The translations under genes and the position numbers were made by a program. Of a stretch of DNA of 64,000 bases, positions 43,321-52,290 are shown one piece after another. The stretch is from Bilophila sp964538355. Lineage in GTDB: Bacteria > Desulfobacterota > Desulfovibrionia > Desulfovibrionales > Desulfovibrionaceae. The stretch's first letter is position 1. Each line of letters starts with the position of its first letter. The stretch lies in NCBI GenBank assembly GCA_964538355.1, contig CAZIFC010000004.1, positions 92,142 to 156,141 of the forward strand, given 5' to 3'. Below the pieces are notes generated by a model. The model was not told the origin of the DNA. It ran no database searches and saw only the letters and a program-made list of their open reading frames with translations.

Positions 43321-44319
43321 TCAATGGACGGCGTCCGAGTGGTAGACGGTTACGGGCTGGGTACAGACCGTCCCCGGCGCGGCAAGATACCGCCCGATGC
43401 ACGCGCTTTTTCCCAGCTGCTGCCCCGTACTCTTCTCGGGTTCGGGATGCAACACAAGATCAAACTCCAGCGGAACATCAAGGAAACGCTGTACATGCAA
43501 TCTGATGTCCCTGTACAGCTCCTGATTGTCGCGTGCATAGAGAAAAGACGTCCGGGTCTGTTCGTCCACCTCATGGATGTGAATACGAAACTTGCCGGTT
43601 CTGTCCTCCACCTGCTGCCCAAGTACAGCGTTGCCACCCAGTTGTGCATTATCCATACCAAGGCGGCAACGCTGCCTCTCGGGGATACGGACCGTGCGGG
43701 CAACGCACTGTTCGACAGTCACCTTCGGAAGGTGCAGCGCGTAGGACAGGTAGTCTTCAAGCCCCATTGCAGAGCGCGAACGGCGCAAGAGCAGCTGGAG
43801 CACCGCCATCTGCGGAGGCCCTTCCGCCCGCAGGGAGGGGTACGCCTCACCCATAAGGCAGTAAAAGATATGCCTCGCCTGCGGATCGCCCAGCTCTCCG
43901 GCCCGCCGGAAAAGCTTGTTGTGCAAAGAAGCCCGGATAGCGTTCTTGTACAGGTGGCTGTTGATGACATCCAGAAAATCGCGGGAGACGGATTCATCCC
44001 TGCGGGCCTCTTCAAGCAACTCCTCGGTATAGAACGTGGGCAGAGGCCCAAGGGTGCTGTACAGCCCGAAGGACGTTTCCGTAATCCGAATCCGCCGGCT
44101 CTCTCCGGCATCAAGGTCAAGGGCCGTCAATTCCGTAGCAGGAAAGGCGAGGGACAGCCACGGACGCACATGGATTTTCTGCTCCAGAAACTGGAGCCAT
44201 TGCGCGTAGGTTGCCGTATGCGGCATCCCCAGAAGCCGCAACGCCTGATTCAGCGTAAAAAGCTCGGGGTGTTCCTGCAGTTCCTGAAGGACAGACGTTT
44301 TCTGCACGGCAGACCGCAT
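43321..44319 (-). CDS. tssG: T6SS baseplate protein TssG
   Basis: TssG joins TssE, TssF and TssK in the baseplate. The 332 residues show ELFTLNQALRLLGMP, the VRPWLSLAFPATEL segment, ITETSFGLYSTLGPLPTFYTE (in two parts) and FLDVINSHLYKNAIRA, all family patterns. I took the ATG at 44319, which overlaps the tssF stop as TAATG; a start 36 bases upstream would overlap tssF by 37 bases. It follows tssF directly. Confidence 0.92.
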   Translation of the reverse strand: MRSAVQKTSVLQELQEHPELFTLNQALRLLGMPHTATYAQWLQFLEQKIHVRPWLSLAFPATELTALDLDAGESRRIRITETSFGLYSTLGPLPTFYTEELLEEARRDESVSRDFLDVINSHLYKNAIRASLHNKLFRRAGELGDPQARHIFYCLMGEAYPSLRAEGPPQMAVLQLLLRRSRSAMGLEDYLSYALHLPKVTVEQCVARTVRIPERQRCRLGMDNAQLGGNAVLGQQVEDRTGKFRIHIHEVDEQTRTSFLYARDNQELYRDIRLHVQRFLDVPLEFDLVLHPEPEKSTGQQLGKSACIGRYLAAPGTVCTQPVTVYHSDAVH

Positions 44320-46037
44320 TACAGCAGCTGCTTTTCGCCCAGTCTCGGCGGCCATGAGTAGGTTTCCCCCGTCCCGGCAATCGTCAGCGTCAGCCGGAAA
44401 TAACAGTTGATAACGGCATAGCCCGCGAGAAACCGGTCAAGCATTCCGGCAAACAGGAGCATGTCCCCCCGCGAGGAAAAGGCCGTCGGGTCGAGCGTAA
44501 GGTTCAGGTTCTGCCCCCGCAGCGGACGCCCATGAAACAGCATGTCTTCCATCTCTCCGCGAAAATGGACGATCCCTTCGCAACGCCGTCTGTTGGCGGC
44601 AGAAAGTTCGGGGGCCTGCGTACTGTCAGGGATGTACAGCTCCAGCATGGAACGGAGCGATTCCGCAGAACCGGAAGACAGGATATTCGTATTGATGTGC
44701 GACAGGAAACGCCACAAAAGCGATTCGTTCAGGGTGCGGGGCAAGGTGGGTGTCGGCGCAGCGATATTGGTAAAGGCCGTCTGCGCCGGCGAGTGATCGG
44801 TCTTGCAGGTCAAATCCCCCACGCGCAGACGTCCGGGAAGGGACAGATGGCAGCACGTCAGGTCAATGGATGCGGTCTGTTTGATAAGGGAGTCCGGATT
44901 CTCTCCCGGCTTGTGCAGAAAGGTAAGCAAATGGGCGGTTTCGCCTTCCGTTCCTGTGGCCCGGCAATGGAGCGCGTAAGAGCGGTTCTCCGCAGACAGG
45001 GACTGGCGTTCATAGGGGAGGCAGGTTTCCACATCGCCGGACTGCGAAAGAAGCGTCACCTTTTCCAGACTCAGGATTTCGAAATGCTCGCCCTGGGCGT
45101 CGCGAGGGCGGATCGGGTATTCCTCTTGCGTGTGGGTGACCACGAACGGTTCCGCCGAAACACGGAACACGTTGCTCGCGGGGACGACATTCAGGGCGGC
45201 CCAGTCGCCGGAAAACGAAGGAAGCGTTTCAAAGGGGCGGTTCAGGCAGAAGCCCAGCGTTATCTGGGTGTCCGTTTCCCGAAGCGGAAGCGTTTCCAGC
45301 CCTTCAATTCGGATGAACAGCAGCTGCTGTGGCAGGACAAAATACCGAAGGGCTTCCATGTAGGAATGGTTGCGCCGCGCAAGGGCCGGGAGGCGGTTGT
45401 CCTCCAGCGGGAAAAAGGCGGCGCGCACGCTTGAGGCCGGAAAACGGCGCACAGCTGTTCCCGTGCGGACTTCAAGGTGATCAAGCCGCCTGAGCAGCGT
45501 CTGGAAACGCTCGACGGCCTGATCGTAATTCCCCGTAAGGTGGAGGGTCAGGCCATGTGCGAGGCTGGCCTGAAGCGCGGTTCCGCGGACGGACAGGGAA
45601 ACCTGCTGCCATTCGTCCGCAGTGGTTGGCTCCGGGGCGGCTTCTAGGGTCAGGGGCAGGGCTGTGAGCGGCACTGTGGTGCTGTAGACGCAGCGCGTAC
45701 CGTCTATGGTTCCGGAAGCGACCTGCGCTCCGGCGGGAATAAACAGAGGCTCGTCCAGCCCGGTGACTGGGGTGAACTGGATGAGGGTCATGGAAGGCAC
45801 GGGGAGCAGAGCCTGAGGGAAGGCCACCCGCATCAGCGACTGGACAAGTTCGGGAAAGCCCCGATCCAGCTGCTCACTGATTTTTCCGCACAGAAAGGCG
45901 GTTCCTTCCAGAATGCGCTCGACATCAGGGTCCTGCCCCTGCCCGAGCAGCAAGGGGGCCAGCGCGGGATGTTCCTGCGCGAAAACAACGGACTCTTCCC
46001 TCAGAAGGCGCATTTGTTCTTTATAATACTGGCTCAT
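44319..46037 (-). CDS. tssF: T6SS baseplate protein TssF
   Basis: TssF is a baseplate wedge component, here 572 residues. The N-terminus MSQYYKEQMRLLREESVVFA, then HPALAPLLLGQGQDPDVERILEGTAFL (in part) and FPELVQSLMRVAFPQALLPVPSM are diagnostic. The middle has CLNRPFETLPSFSGDW and the C-terminus SRGDMLLFAGMLDRFLAGYAVIN. The ATG at 46037 matches the family start. The upstream open frame overlaps the preceding secreted-protein gene and is not used. Confidence 0.93.
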   Translation of the reverse strand: MSQYYKEQMRLLREESVVFAQEHPALAPLLLGQGQDPDVERILEGTAFLCGKISEQLDRGFPELVQSLMRVAFPQALLPVPSMTLIQFTPVTGLDEPLFIPAGAQVASGTIDGTRCVYSTTVPLTALPLTLEAAPEPTTADEWQQVSLSVRGTALQASLAHGLTLHLTGNYDQAVERFQTLLRRLDHLEVRTGTAVRRFPASSVRAAFFPLEDNRLPALARRNHSYMEALRYFVLPQQLLFIRIEGLETLPLRETDTQITLGFCLNRPFETLPSFSGDWAALNVVPASNVFRVSAEPFVVTHTQEEYPIRPRDAQGEHFEILSLEKVTLLSQSGDVETCLPYERQSLSAENRSYALHCRATGTEGETAHLLTFLHKPGENPDSLIKQTASIDLTCCHLSLPGRLRVGDLTCKTDHSPAQTAFTNIAAPTPTLPRTLNESLLWRFLSHINTNILSSGSAESLRSMLELYIPDSTQAPELSAANRRRCEGIVHFRGEMEDMLFHGRPLRGQNLNLTLDPTAFSSRGDMLLFAGMLDRFLAGYAVINCYFRLTLTIAGTGETYSWPPRLGEKQLL

Positions 46038-46068
46038 GATGCTCCTGATCCCTGCGGGGCGATGCCGG

Positions 46069-46761
46069 CTAAAACGTCTGCCGCAAACGCTTGCTGCGGC
46101 CTTCCTGCTGTTCCTGCCGAAAGGAATCCATGTCCTGCATGTCCCGTGCAAAATCGGCGCGGCATTCGGCTCTTGCGGGAGGGGATTCGAGTAGGAGGCT
46201 TGCCCCCTGCCCCTCTGCGGACAGGGTCAGCCTGCTCTTGTCCTGATAGGTTTCTTGATAGGTTTCGAACAGAGGGCGTTTGTCCACTGGATCAGGCCCT
46301 GTGGACGGAGGGGGATTGCGAAGCCCCAGTTCCGATTTTTCCCGGGCCAGCGCGTAGATGGTTTTGCGATCAGTCCCCCGAAGGCGGATCTCGACGATCC
46401 GGGCGGTGGCCTGACAGATGACAAGCTCCAATGCCTGCAAGGGCATATCCGCCCGGCGTGCCGCATAAACCCGCCGGGTAAAGGGCGGTTCCGACAGCCA
46501 TTGCGTCTGCCGGTAGCCCAGCCTGACGGCGGCTTGATCCGCCTGTATCGGATGCATGTCCAGCGAGAGCGTCATCAGGACGGGCGCAGATCTGGGCTTC
46601 GCGGGTTGCGGGGAAAGGGACGTTTCGGAAGAGGCCGCGAAAGCCGTTCCGGGAACAGCGGCGGACAACGGAAAGGACAACAGGGAAACCGCCAATAAGG
46701 CCCAAAAGCACCTGCATGATGCCTCTGCGCCATGCGCTCTTGTCGTGTCTTCAAAAGACAT
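46069..46761 (-). CDS. Secreted protein of unknown function at the head of the T6SS locus
   Basis: I do not recognise a family. The 230-residue product has a Sec-type signal (ALLAVSLLSFPLSAAVPG, residues about 19-37, cleavage near AFA-AS). The mature part has VLMTLSLDMHPIQADQAAV, YRQTQWLSEPPF, and ARIVEIRLRG, and ends in a charged coiled tail. The ATG at 46761 is preceded by GGAAGG. The stop is 31 bases from the tssF start, so it is probably the first gene of the T6SS operon. It should act in the periplasm. Confidence 0.7.
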   Translation of the reverse strand: MSFEDTTRAHGAEASCRCFWALLAVSLLSFPLSAAVPGTAFAASSETSLSPQPAKPRSAPVLMTLSLDMHPIQADQAAVRLGYRQTQWLSEPPFTRRVYAARRADMPLQALELVICQATARIVEIRLRGTDRKTIYALAREKSELGLRNPPPSTGPDPVDKRPLFETYQETYQDKSRLTLSAEGQGASLLLESPPARAECRADFARDMQDMDSFRQEQQEGRSKRLRQTF

Positions 46762-47259
46762 GGAAGACCTTCCGTAAGGTTCGGATGAACATGCGGCAGC
46801 AAAGGAACCCGCACACAGATTTTCTGCCCGATACGCGGCAGGCCGGAAAGCCTCCAGCCAGTATGCCGTATCCGCTTTTTCCCTTCTCTCCCCTGATAGC
46901 CTTCCCTTATTTTTAGTGCAAGTGCAAAGGTGCTGTCCATACCGGAACCGAAGCTGCCGTGTTTTGCGGAAAGCCGTGCGGCAGCCCCCCCTTGCCGCCT
47001 GATGAGCCGGAAAAGAGAGCTGCCCGAGACGCCTGACGCGCCTTCCCAACATCCGGCGGACGGGGAAGTGCTCCGGTGTCCTTGCACGACAGACAAGGCC
47101 CTGCAAGCGTACCGCCGGAACAGCACGCCTGCGGGCGCATCGGCATACCGGTACAGCCGGATGGGGTTCTGTCCCGCAGCAGGCTGGCTTCCGCCGGAAA
47201 AACGGGGCCTCCGCCATTCCGTTTGCCGCTCCTTGCCCCTCCGGTCTTCTTGTCCCGCG
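46762..47259. other. Intergenic region upstream of the T6SS operon
   Basis: About 500 bp between the secreted-protein gene and the deaminase gene. An AT-rich block at 46875-46925, with a direct repeat AGTGCAAGTGCAAA at 46915-46927, is the likeliest promoter area, but I could not fit consensus boxes. The part nearer the deaminase is GC-rich, with open frames but no recognisable protein. Confidence 0.5.
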
Positions 47260-47814
47260 CTACGAGAGCACCATTTTCTTTTCACCGGCCTGATACACCT
47301 CGGAAAGCTCCGCATACAGCGTCCGCATCCGCGAATAGCGGGCGGCGGCCTCCGGAGTGTCGAGCAGGCTGAGGATCGGGCGGCTGGTGTAGTAGCTTGA
47401 ATCTTCCGCGGGGCTGGTGCAGTGGAACAGTTCCCGGATCATCTTTTGATCATGGGGGATATTGAAATCCTTGCTCGTATTCTCGTAACCGAAGAGATAA
47501 TACAGTTCCGGGAATCCGCTCCATGCGATTGCGGAAGCGCACATGCAACAGGGCTGGTGCGTGGCGATGAAAAGGCAATCCTTGGGATCAGGATGCCCCT
47601 GAAGCTCCCAGAACTGTTTGATGGCGTATACTTCCCCGTGCCAAAGCGGAGAAAAGGCCTCCATGTTGGTTTCAGCAAGCACAAGCGACAAGTCGTCCTT
47701 TCGCAAGACCGCCGCACCGAAGACCTTGCAGCCGACAGCCACACGCTTGCGGGTCAGAGGCGCGATATCGAACTCAATCACATCCATGAGGCGATGAAAC
47801 AGTTTTTCCTGCAT
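47260..47814 (-). CDS. Nucleoside deaminase family protein
   Basis: This zinc-dependent deaminase has 184 residues. The catalytic motifs are HGEVYAIKQF (His ligand and proton-shuttling Glu) and PCCMCASAIAWSG (two cysteine ligands). The C-terminal part, YLFGYENTSKDFNIPHDQKM, differs from TadA and from cytidine deaminase, so tRNA editing is not implied. Guanine or another free base or nucleoside is the likely substrate; this is inference. It is transcribed away from the NSS symporter gene. Confidence 0.82.
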   Translation of the reverse strand: MQEKLFHRLMDVIEFDIAPLTRKRVAVGCKVFGAAVLRKDDLSLVLAETNMEAFSPLWHGEVYAIKQFWELQGHPDPKDCLFIATHQPCCMCASAIAWSGFPELYYLFGYENTSKDFNIPHDQKMIRELFHCTSPAEDSSYYTSRPILSLLDTPEAAARYSRMRTLYAELSEVYQAGEKKMVLS

Positions 47815-48152
47815 TGCAGTCTCCTTTCATGTTTTGACCATGTATTGGGAACCTTCATTCCGCCGTCCGCATATTCATTCCAGCTTTTCGGCAACCGCAG
47901 GACGTTTCCAAAAAAAAGTTCCTCAGGCTCCGAACAGCAGATCACAGGCCACGCCGTTTGTCCATGCCTTTTGTCCGCAAGGCGCACAAGAAGCCCAGCC
48001 CCATCAAGACAGAGCGACGCCGCACCAACGCCCCCGTGCCGCAATGCGCCGGGAAACGCATCCTTTCTTGCCTCGATCCGCGGCCCATGCTATCAGTACG
48101 GCCTTCTTTACGCAGCCTGCCCGGTTGCGGCGTCTTTTTATCGGAGCTTATA
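47815..48152. other. Divergent promoter region, deaminase and NSS symporter
   Basis: This 338-bp spacer separates two divergent genes. I see no RNA gene, repeat or clear promoter boxes. A frame remains open on the plus strand into the symporter, but its protein has no membrane or family pattern before the MAEHSRD start. Confidence 0.5.
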
Positions 48153-49505
48153 ATGGCGGAACACTCTCGCGATCTTTTTGCCTCGCGTCTCGGCATGCTG
48201 GCGGCCACGCTCGGTTCCTCTGTGGGTCTGGGCAACATCTGGAAATTTCCTGCCCTGACGGGAGAACACGGAGGAGCCTCCTTCCTCCTGGTCTATATTC
48301 TGTCCACGCTGGTGGTCGGGCTTCCGCTGATGATTGCGGAACTGCTGATTGGACGCTCCACGCGCTCCAATGCCTTCAGCGCATTCAAGGCACTGACCCC
48401 CAAACGGTTCTGGTGGGTTATCGGCGGGCTGGGCATTGCCGGGGCAGTCACCATCCTGAGCTTCTATACGGATGTGGCGGGCTGGGTTTTCGCCTATATT
48501 CCCAAGGCCGCGACCGGAAGCGTCCACACGCAGGACCCCGCCATTGCCAAGGAAGCCTTTTCCTCCCTGCTCTCCTCCCCTTGGGAAACGCTGCTCTGGC
48601 AGTGGGTTGTCCTGGGCCTGACGGCTTCAATCATCCTGCGCGGGGCCTCAAAAGGCATTGAAAAGGCAACCCGCATCCTGATCCCCCTGCTGTTTGTGCT
48701 GCTGCTTGTCGTTTGCATCCGCAGCCTGACGCTGCCCAATGCGATGGAAGGCCTGAAGTTCCTGTTCATGCCCGACTTTTCGCGGATTGACGGTTCGGTC
48801 GTCCTCATGGCAATGGGCCTTGCCTTCTTCAAGATGTCCGTCGGATTCGGCTGCATGATCACATACGGGAGCTACTTCCGCATCGATACGCACGTCCCCT
48901 TCCTCGCCACGCGGGTCATGATCTGCGACCTGCTGGTTTCCATCTTGGCGGGCATTGCCGTTTTCCCCGCAGTATTCAGCTTCGGCTTCGAGCCGACTGC
49001 GGGAACAAGCCTGCTGTTCCTGACCGTTCCCGCCGTCTTTGCCTCCATGCCCGGAGGACAGATCTTTACGACGCTCTTCTTCATCCTCTCCGCCGTCGCC
49101 GCCATGGGCGCGATGCTCTCCCTGCTGGAAGTCCCGGTGGCATGGCTTTCGGAGACGTTCCGTGTTTCCCGTCCCCGGGCTACGGTCATCATGCTCGTCG
49201 TGCTCATTCTGCTGGGCATGCCCGCAACGCTTTCCACCAGCGTCCTCTCCGACGTGACCGTCTGCGGCCTGTCGCTGTTTGATCTGTACGACTTTCTGTC
49301 CTCGAACCTGATGCTGCCGCTGGACGGCCTGCTGCTCAGCCTGTTCGTCGGCTATGTCTGGAACCGCACCGACGCGCTCAATGCCCTGACCAACAACGGG
49401 ACGCTGAACAACATGGCCTGTGCGAAATCCATACTGTTCCTGTGCCGCTATGTGACCCCGGTGCTGATTGTCCTTATCCTGCTGCATGGGCTCAAGGTCT
49501 TCTAA
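48153..49505 (+). CDS. Sodium:neurotransmitter symporter (NSS/LeuT family)
   Basis: This 450-residue membrane protein has about eleven hydrophobic spans. The N-terminus SRLGMLAATLGSSVGLGNIWKF (first 20 are diagnostic) is the NSS sodium/substrate motif; GLPLMIAELLIGRSTRSNA and FFKMSVGFGCMITYGSYF follow. Bacterial members import amino acids, often tryptophan, tyrosine, leucine or alanine, with sodium. The ATG at 48153 has CGGAG upstream. The substrate cannot be told from sequence. A strong terminator follows. Confidence 0.92.
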   Translation: MAEHSRDLFASRLGMLAATLGSSVGLGNIWKFPALTGEHGGASFLLVYILSTLVVGLPLMIAELLIGRSTRSNAFSAFKALTPKRFWWVIGGLGIAGAVTILSFYTDVAGWVFAYIPKAATGSVHTQDPAIAKEAFSSLLSSPWETLLWQWVVLGLTASIILRGASKGIEKATRILIPLLFVLLLVVCIRSLTLPNAMEGLKFLFMPDFSRIDGSVVLMAMGLAFFKMSVGFGCMITYGSYFRIDTHVPFLATRVMICDLLVSILAGIAVFPAVFSFGFEPTAGTSLLFLTVPAVFASMPGGQIFTTLFFILSAVAAMGAMLSLLEVPVAWLSETFRVSRPRATVIMLVVLILLGMPATLSTSVLSDVTVCGLSLFDLYDFLSSNLMLPLDGLLLSLFVGYVWNRTDALNALTNNGTLNNMACAKSILFLCRYVTPVLIVLILLHGLKVF

Positions 49506-49557
49506 AAGGCCTCCCCGCGCTCTTCCCCTGCCCCCGTGCGGGGCAAAAAGGATCTCC

Positions 49558-49586
49558 AAAGCCCCTTGCTCCCTGCAAGGGGCTTT
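49558..49586 (+). terminator. Terminator after the NSS symporter gene
   Basis: AAAGCCCCTTGC pairs with GCAAGGGGCTTT around TCCCT and is followed by TTGC, a classical intrinsic terminator. Confidence 0.88.
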
Positions 49587-49903
49587 TTGCATGTCCGCAC
49601 GGAACCGGCAGGAATGTCTCTGCAATCGGCAATATCCCCTTTTTCCTATCCAAACGCTTTTACGGGAAACCGGCCGCACCGCACTCCTGAAAGCGGTGTG
49701 CAGAAACGCGCCGCGTTTTGCCAAAATACAGCCACAATCCGCTTATAGACACAGCTTTATTTGCTTTCCATTCTCAGGCCGGAACACCGTGAAAATATGA
49801 GAAAGTTTTTCATTTGCCGCTGTAACCTCTGTATTTGCTTTCTCTTTACACGGAATCCGCACCTGTTTTTTCTCAAAAGGAAAAAGAAAAAGACGCTCTC
49901 GTC

Positions 49904-49932
49904 TTGCCTCATTTCAGGGCGTGTGGCATAAT
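49904..49932 (+). promoter_or_regulatory. Sigma70-type promoter of rpoN
   Basis: TTGCCT (49904-49909) and CATAAT (49927-49932) are separated by 17 bases. The predicted start near 49939 leaves a leader of about 100 bases before the rpoN ATG. Confidence 0.65.
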
Positions 49933-50039
49933 CCCTGCATGTAGGGAGAGGTTTTTGGACTCTCCCGTCTCAGGCTACCGCGCTCCGCCTCACCGGGCTG
50001 CGGGTTGGGCAGACCTCTACGACGACGGGTTAACAAGGC

Positions 50040-51527
50040 ATGGCACTGGAACTCAGACAGCAACTGAAGCTTTCGCAACAGCTGGTAATGACGCCTCAAC
50101 TACAGCAGGCCATCCGTTTGTTGCAACTTTCCCGGCTGGAACTTGTGGAAACAGTCCAGAGGGAACTGCTGGAAAATCCCTTCCTTGAAGAAGTGCAGAA
50201 TGAGCCTTCCGCAGAGCAGCCAACTGAAACACGCCCGGAGTCGCCCCGCGATGAGCCGACCTACGACAGGGAGGTGGCCCGCTCGGAAGACTGGGAAGAC
50301 TACCTTGGAGAGTTCGCCAGCACCCCCCAGCAGATGCAGCCCCGTGACTATGAAATGCCGGAGGAGATGAGCTCGCTCGAAGCCCGCTACGCCTCCAGCC
50401 CCACGCTGGAAAGCCACCTCATGTGGCAGCTGCGCCTCTCGCCGCTTTCCGACGAACAGAAAGAGCTTGGCGAAATCATCATCGGCAATCTGGCTTCATC
50501 CGGCTACCTTCAGGCTTCCCTTGAAGAAATGGCGGAAATGGCCAGAGCGGATCTTGCCGAAGAACGCAGCGGAGAGGAAAACGCCCCGGCACGCGACGCG
50601 GCATGGCCCGGGCCGCAGGATGTGGAAACCGTCCTGAAGGCCATCCAGCTTTTTGACCCCGTCGGCGTTGCGGCCCGGACGCCGCAGGAGTGCCTGCTCA
50701 TCCAGATAAAGGCTCTGGGCTATGATCGGGATCAGGTTCTTGTGGATCTCGTCCGCGACCATCTTGAAGATCTGGAAGATCGCCGCTACAAGCCCCTGCT
50801 CCGCAAGTTCCGTCTGGATATGGACGAACTCAAGGACTACCTCGACATCATCCAGTCCCTCGATCCCATGCCCGGAGCAAGCTTCGGTGAAGGCGTCTCC
50901 ACCTACGTCAGCCCCGATGTCTTCGTCTACAAGGTCGACGGCGAATTTCTCATTGTCCTCAACGATGACGGCCTGCCCAACCTGCACCTGAACCCTGCCT
51001 ACGAAAACGCCTCCGAAGGCGCATCCAGCAAAGAAAAAGAATATTTCAACGAAAAAATCCGCTCGGCGGCATGGCTCATCAAAAGCCTGCACCAGCGGCA
51101 GCGGACGCTCTACAAGGTCGTCGAGAGCATCGTAAAGCACCAACGGGGCTTCTTTGAGGAAGGCATCAGCAAGTTCAGGCCCCTCATCCTGAAAGACATC
51201 GCCGACGACATCAGCATGCACGAATCCACCGTAAGCCGCATCACCACCAACAAGTATGTGGCTACCCCCTTCGGCGTTTTCGAACTCAAATTCTTCTTCA
51301 ACAGCGCACTGGAACTGGATGACGGAAGCCAGGTAGGTTCGGAAAGCGTCAAGGCTCTTATCAAGAAATGCATCAGCGAAGAAGATCCCAAAAGCCCTCT
51401 TTCGGATGAACGTATCGGAGAAATTCTCAAAGAGCATCTGAAAGTCAATATCGCACGAAGAACTGTTGCCAAGTATCGAATGGCTATGGATATTCCTTCA
51501 TCGTCACGGCGCAAGGCCCACTTTTAG
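50040..51527 (+). CDS. rpoN: RNA polymerase sigma-54 factor
   Basis: RpoN directs polymerase to -24/-12 promoters that need an AAA+ activator. The 495 residues start with the glutamine-rich activator-binding region (ELRQQLKLSQQLVMTPQLQQ), then an acidic region II, the core-binding part, the helix-turn-helix (KDIADDISMHESTVSRITTN) and the RpoN box ARRTVAKYR near the end. It has a good promoter of its own. hpf follows after 139 bases. lptB is not directly upstream, unlike in many proteobacteria. Confidence 0.97.
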   Translation: MALELRQQLKLSQQLVMTPQLQQAIRLLQLSRLELVETVQRELLENPFLEEVQNEPSAEQPTETRPESPRDEPTYDREVARSEDWEDYLGEFASTPQQMQPRDYEMPEEMSSLEARYASSPTLESHLMWQLRLSPLSDEQKELGEIIIGNLASSGYLQASLEEMAEMARADLAEERSGEENAPARDAAWPGPQDVETVLKAIQLFDPVGVAARTPQECLLIQIKALGYDRDQVLVDLVRDHLEDLEDRRYKPLLRKFRLDMDELKDYLDIIQSLDPMPGASFGEGVSTYVSPDVFVYKVDGEFLIVLNDDGLPNLHLNPAYENASEGASSKEKEYFNEKIRSAAWLIKSLHQRQRTLYKVVESIVKHQRGFFEEGISKFRPLILKDIADDISMHESTVSRITTNKYVATPFGVFELKFFFNSALELDDGSQVGSESVKALIKKCISEEDPKSPLSDERIGEILKEHLKVNIARRTVAKYRMAMDIPSSSRRKAHF

Positions 51528-51552
51528 CGGCGCAAGAGCAGCGGCAGGGGCC

Positions 51553-51582
51553 TTGACAGGAAGCGCAAAAGGTTGTTGTAAA
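51553..51582 (+). promoter_or_regulatory. Candidate promoter of hpf
   Basis: TTGACA (51553-51558) and TGTAAA (51577-51582) are separated by 18 bases, 84 bases before the hpf start. This would allow hpf to be expressed apart from rpoN. Confidence 0.5.
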
Positions 51583-51666
51583 GAAGTCATGCCTGACAAA
51601 GCAATGTCCGTCTGCGGATGCCTTGGCGTCTGCTATGCGGACGGGTTCTCAGCAAAAGGAGGCTTC

Positions 51667-52203
51667 ATGCACATTTCCTTTACCTTCAAGAATTTCGAGC
51701 CGTCTGAACACTTGCGCAAGTACGCCCGCCGTCGCATGGAAAAGTTGGGCAGGTTCTTTGGAAAGAACCCCGCCATCGACGCACAGGTCAATATGTCCGT
51801 CGACAAGTTCCGTCAGTGCGTGGAAGTGCAGCTTTCCGGTGACGGCATCAACATTGCCGCCAGCGAAGTGTCGGAAGACATGTATGCCTCCATCGATCTC
51901 GTCCTTGACAAGCTGGAAGCGCAGGTCAAGAAGTTCCTCTCGCGCAACAAGGAAGTGCACCGCAAGGGCCGCACCAACGACATTGATGTATACACCTTTG
52001 AAGTCACGGAAGAAGAGGGGGAACGCACCATTACCGGGCGCGATCACTTCTCGCCCAAGCCCATGAGCCCCGATGAGGCGGCCATGCAGCTTGATGTGCA
52101 GGAATTCGAATTCCTGACCTTCCTGAATTCGGAAAACGACCGCATCAATGTCATCTACCGGCGCAAGAACGGTAACCTGGGTCTGATAGATCCCATCTTC
52201 TAG
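51667..52203 (+). CDS. hpf: Ribosome hibernation promoting factor, long form
   Basis: HPF binds the 30S subunit and pairs idle ribosomes. The 178-residue length is the long form, which forms 100S dimers without RMF. The N-terminal domain MHISFTFKNFEPSEHLRKYA is followed by a linker rich in charged residues and a C-terminal dimerisation domain with EAAMQLDVQEFEFLTFLNSE and INVIYRRKNGNLGLIDP. AGGAGG lies seven bases before the ATG. It sits between rpoN and rapZ. Confidence 0.95.
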   Translation: MHISFTFKNFEPSEHLRKYARRRMEKLGRFFGKNPAIDAQVNMSVDKFRQCVEVQLSGDGINIAASEVSEDMYASIDLVLDKLEAQVKKFLSRNKEVHRKGRTNDIDVYTFEVTEEEGERTITGRDHFSPKPMSPDEAAMQLDVQEFEFLTFLNSENDRINVIYRRKNGNLGLIDPIF

Positions 52204-52235
52204 GCCCTGTTCTCGGCACAATGCCATTGCCAACA

Positions 52236-52269
52236 AAGCCCGTCCGGGGAACCATCGCCGGGCGGGCTT
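52236..52269 (+). terminator. Hairpin between hpf and rapZ
   Basis: AAGCCCG (52236-52242) pairs with CGGGCTT (52263-52269), with CCGG on each inner side. A short CCCTGTTTT follows. It may reduce read-through from hpf. Confidence 0.5.
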
Positions 52270-52290
52270 CCCTGTTTTATGGAAGACGCT

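Larger units (their letters stand above)
49506..50039. other. Intergenic region upstream of rpoN
   Basis: A terminator (49558-49586) is followed by an AT-rich 300-bp stretch without a recognisable gene, then a promoter and a leader of about 100 bases before rpoN. The leader holds a small hairpin, GGGAGAG/CTCTCCC, at about 49944-49967. Confidence 0.55.

Noticed and set aside
43309..43323. The palindrome TGATCAA-A-TTGATCA as an FNR/CRP-type operator
   Set aside because: The half-sites face the wrong way for FNR (TTGAT-N4-ATCAA), and it lies at the end of tssG, not in front of a likely promoter.
46910..46945. A sigma54-like promoter upstream of the T6SS on the minus strand
   Set aside because: GG and GC elements are 11 bases apart, not 10, and the rest of the consensus is poor.
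46930..47400. A 156-codon open frame upstream of the T6SS on the plus strand
   Set aside because: It overlaps the deaminase gene, has no ribosome binding site and no family pattern.
10522..50040. An integrative element carrying the T6SS
   Set aside because: I found no integrase, transposase, tRNA target or flanking direct repeats at either edge, so gain by a defined mobile element cannot be claimed.
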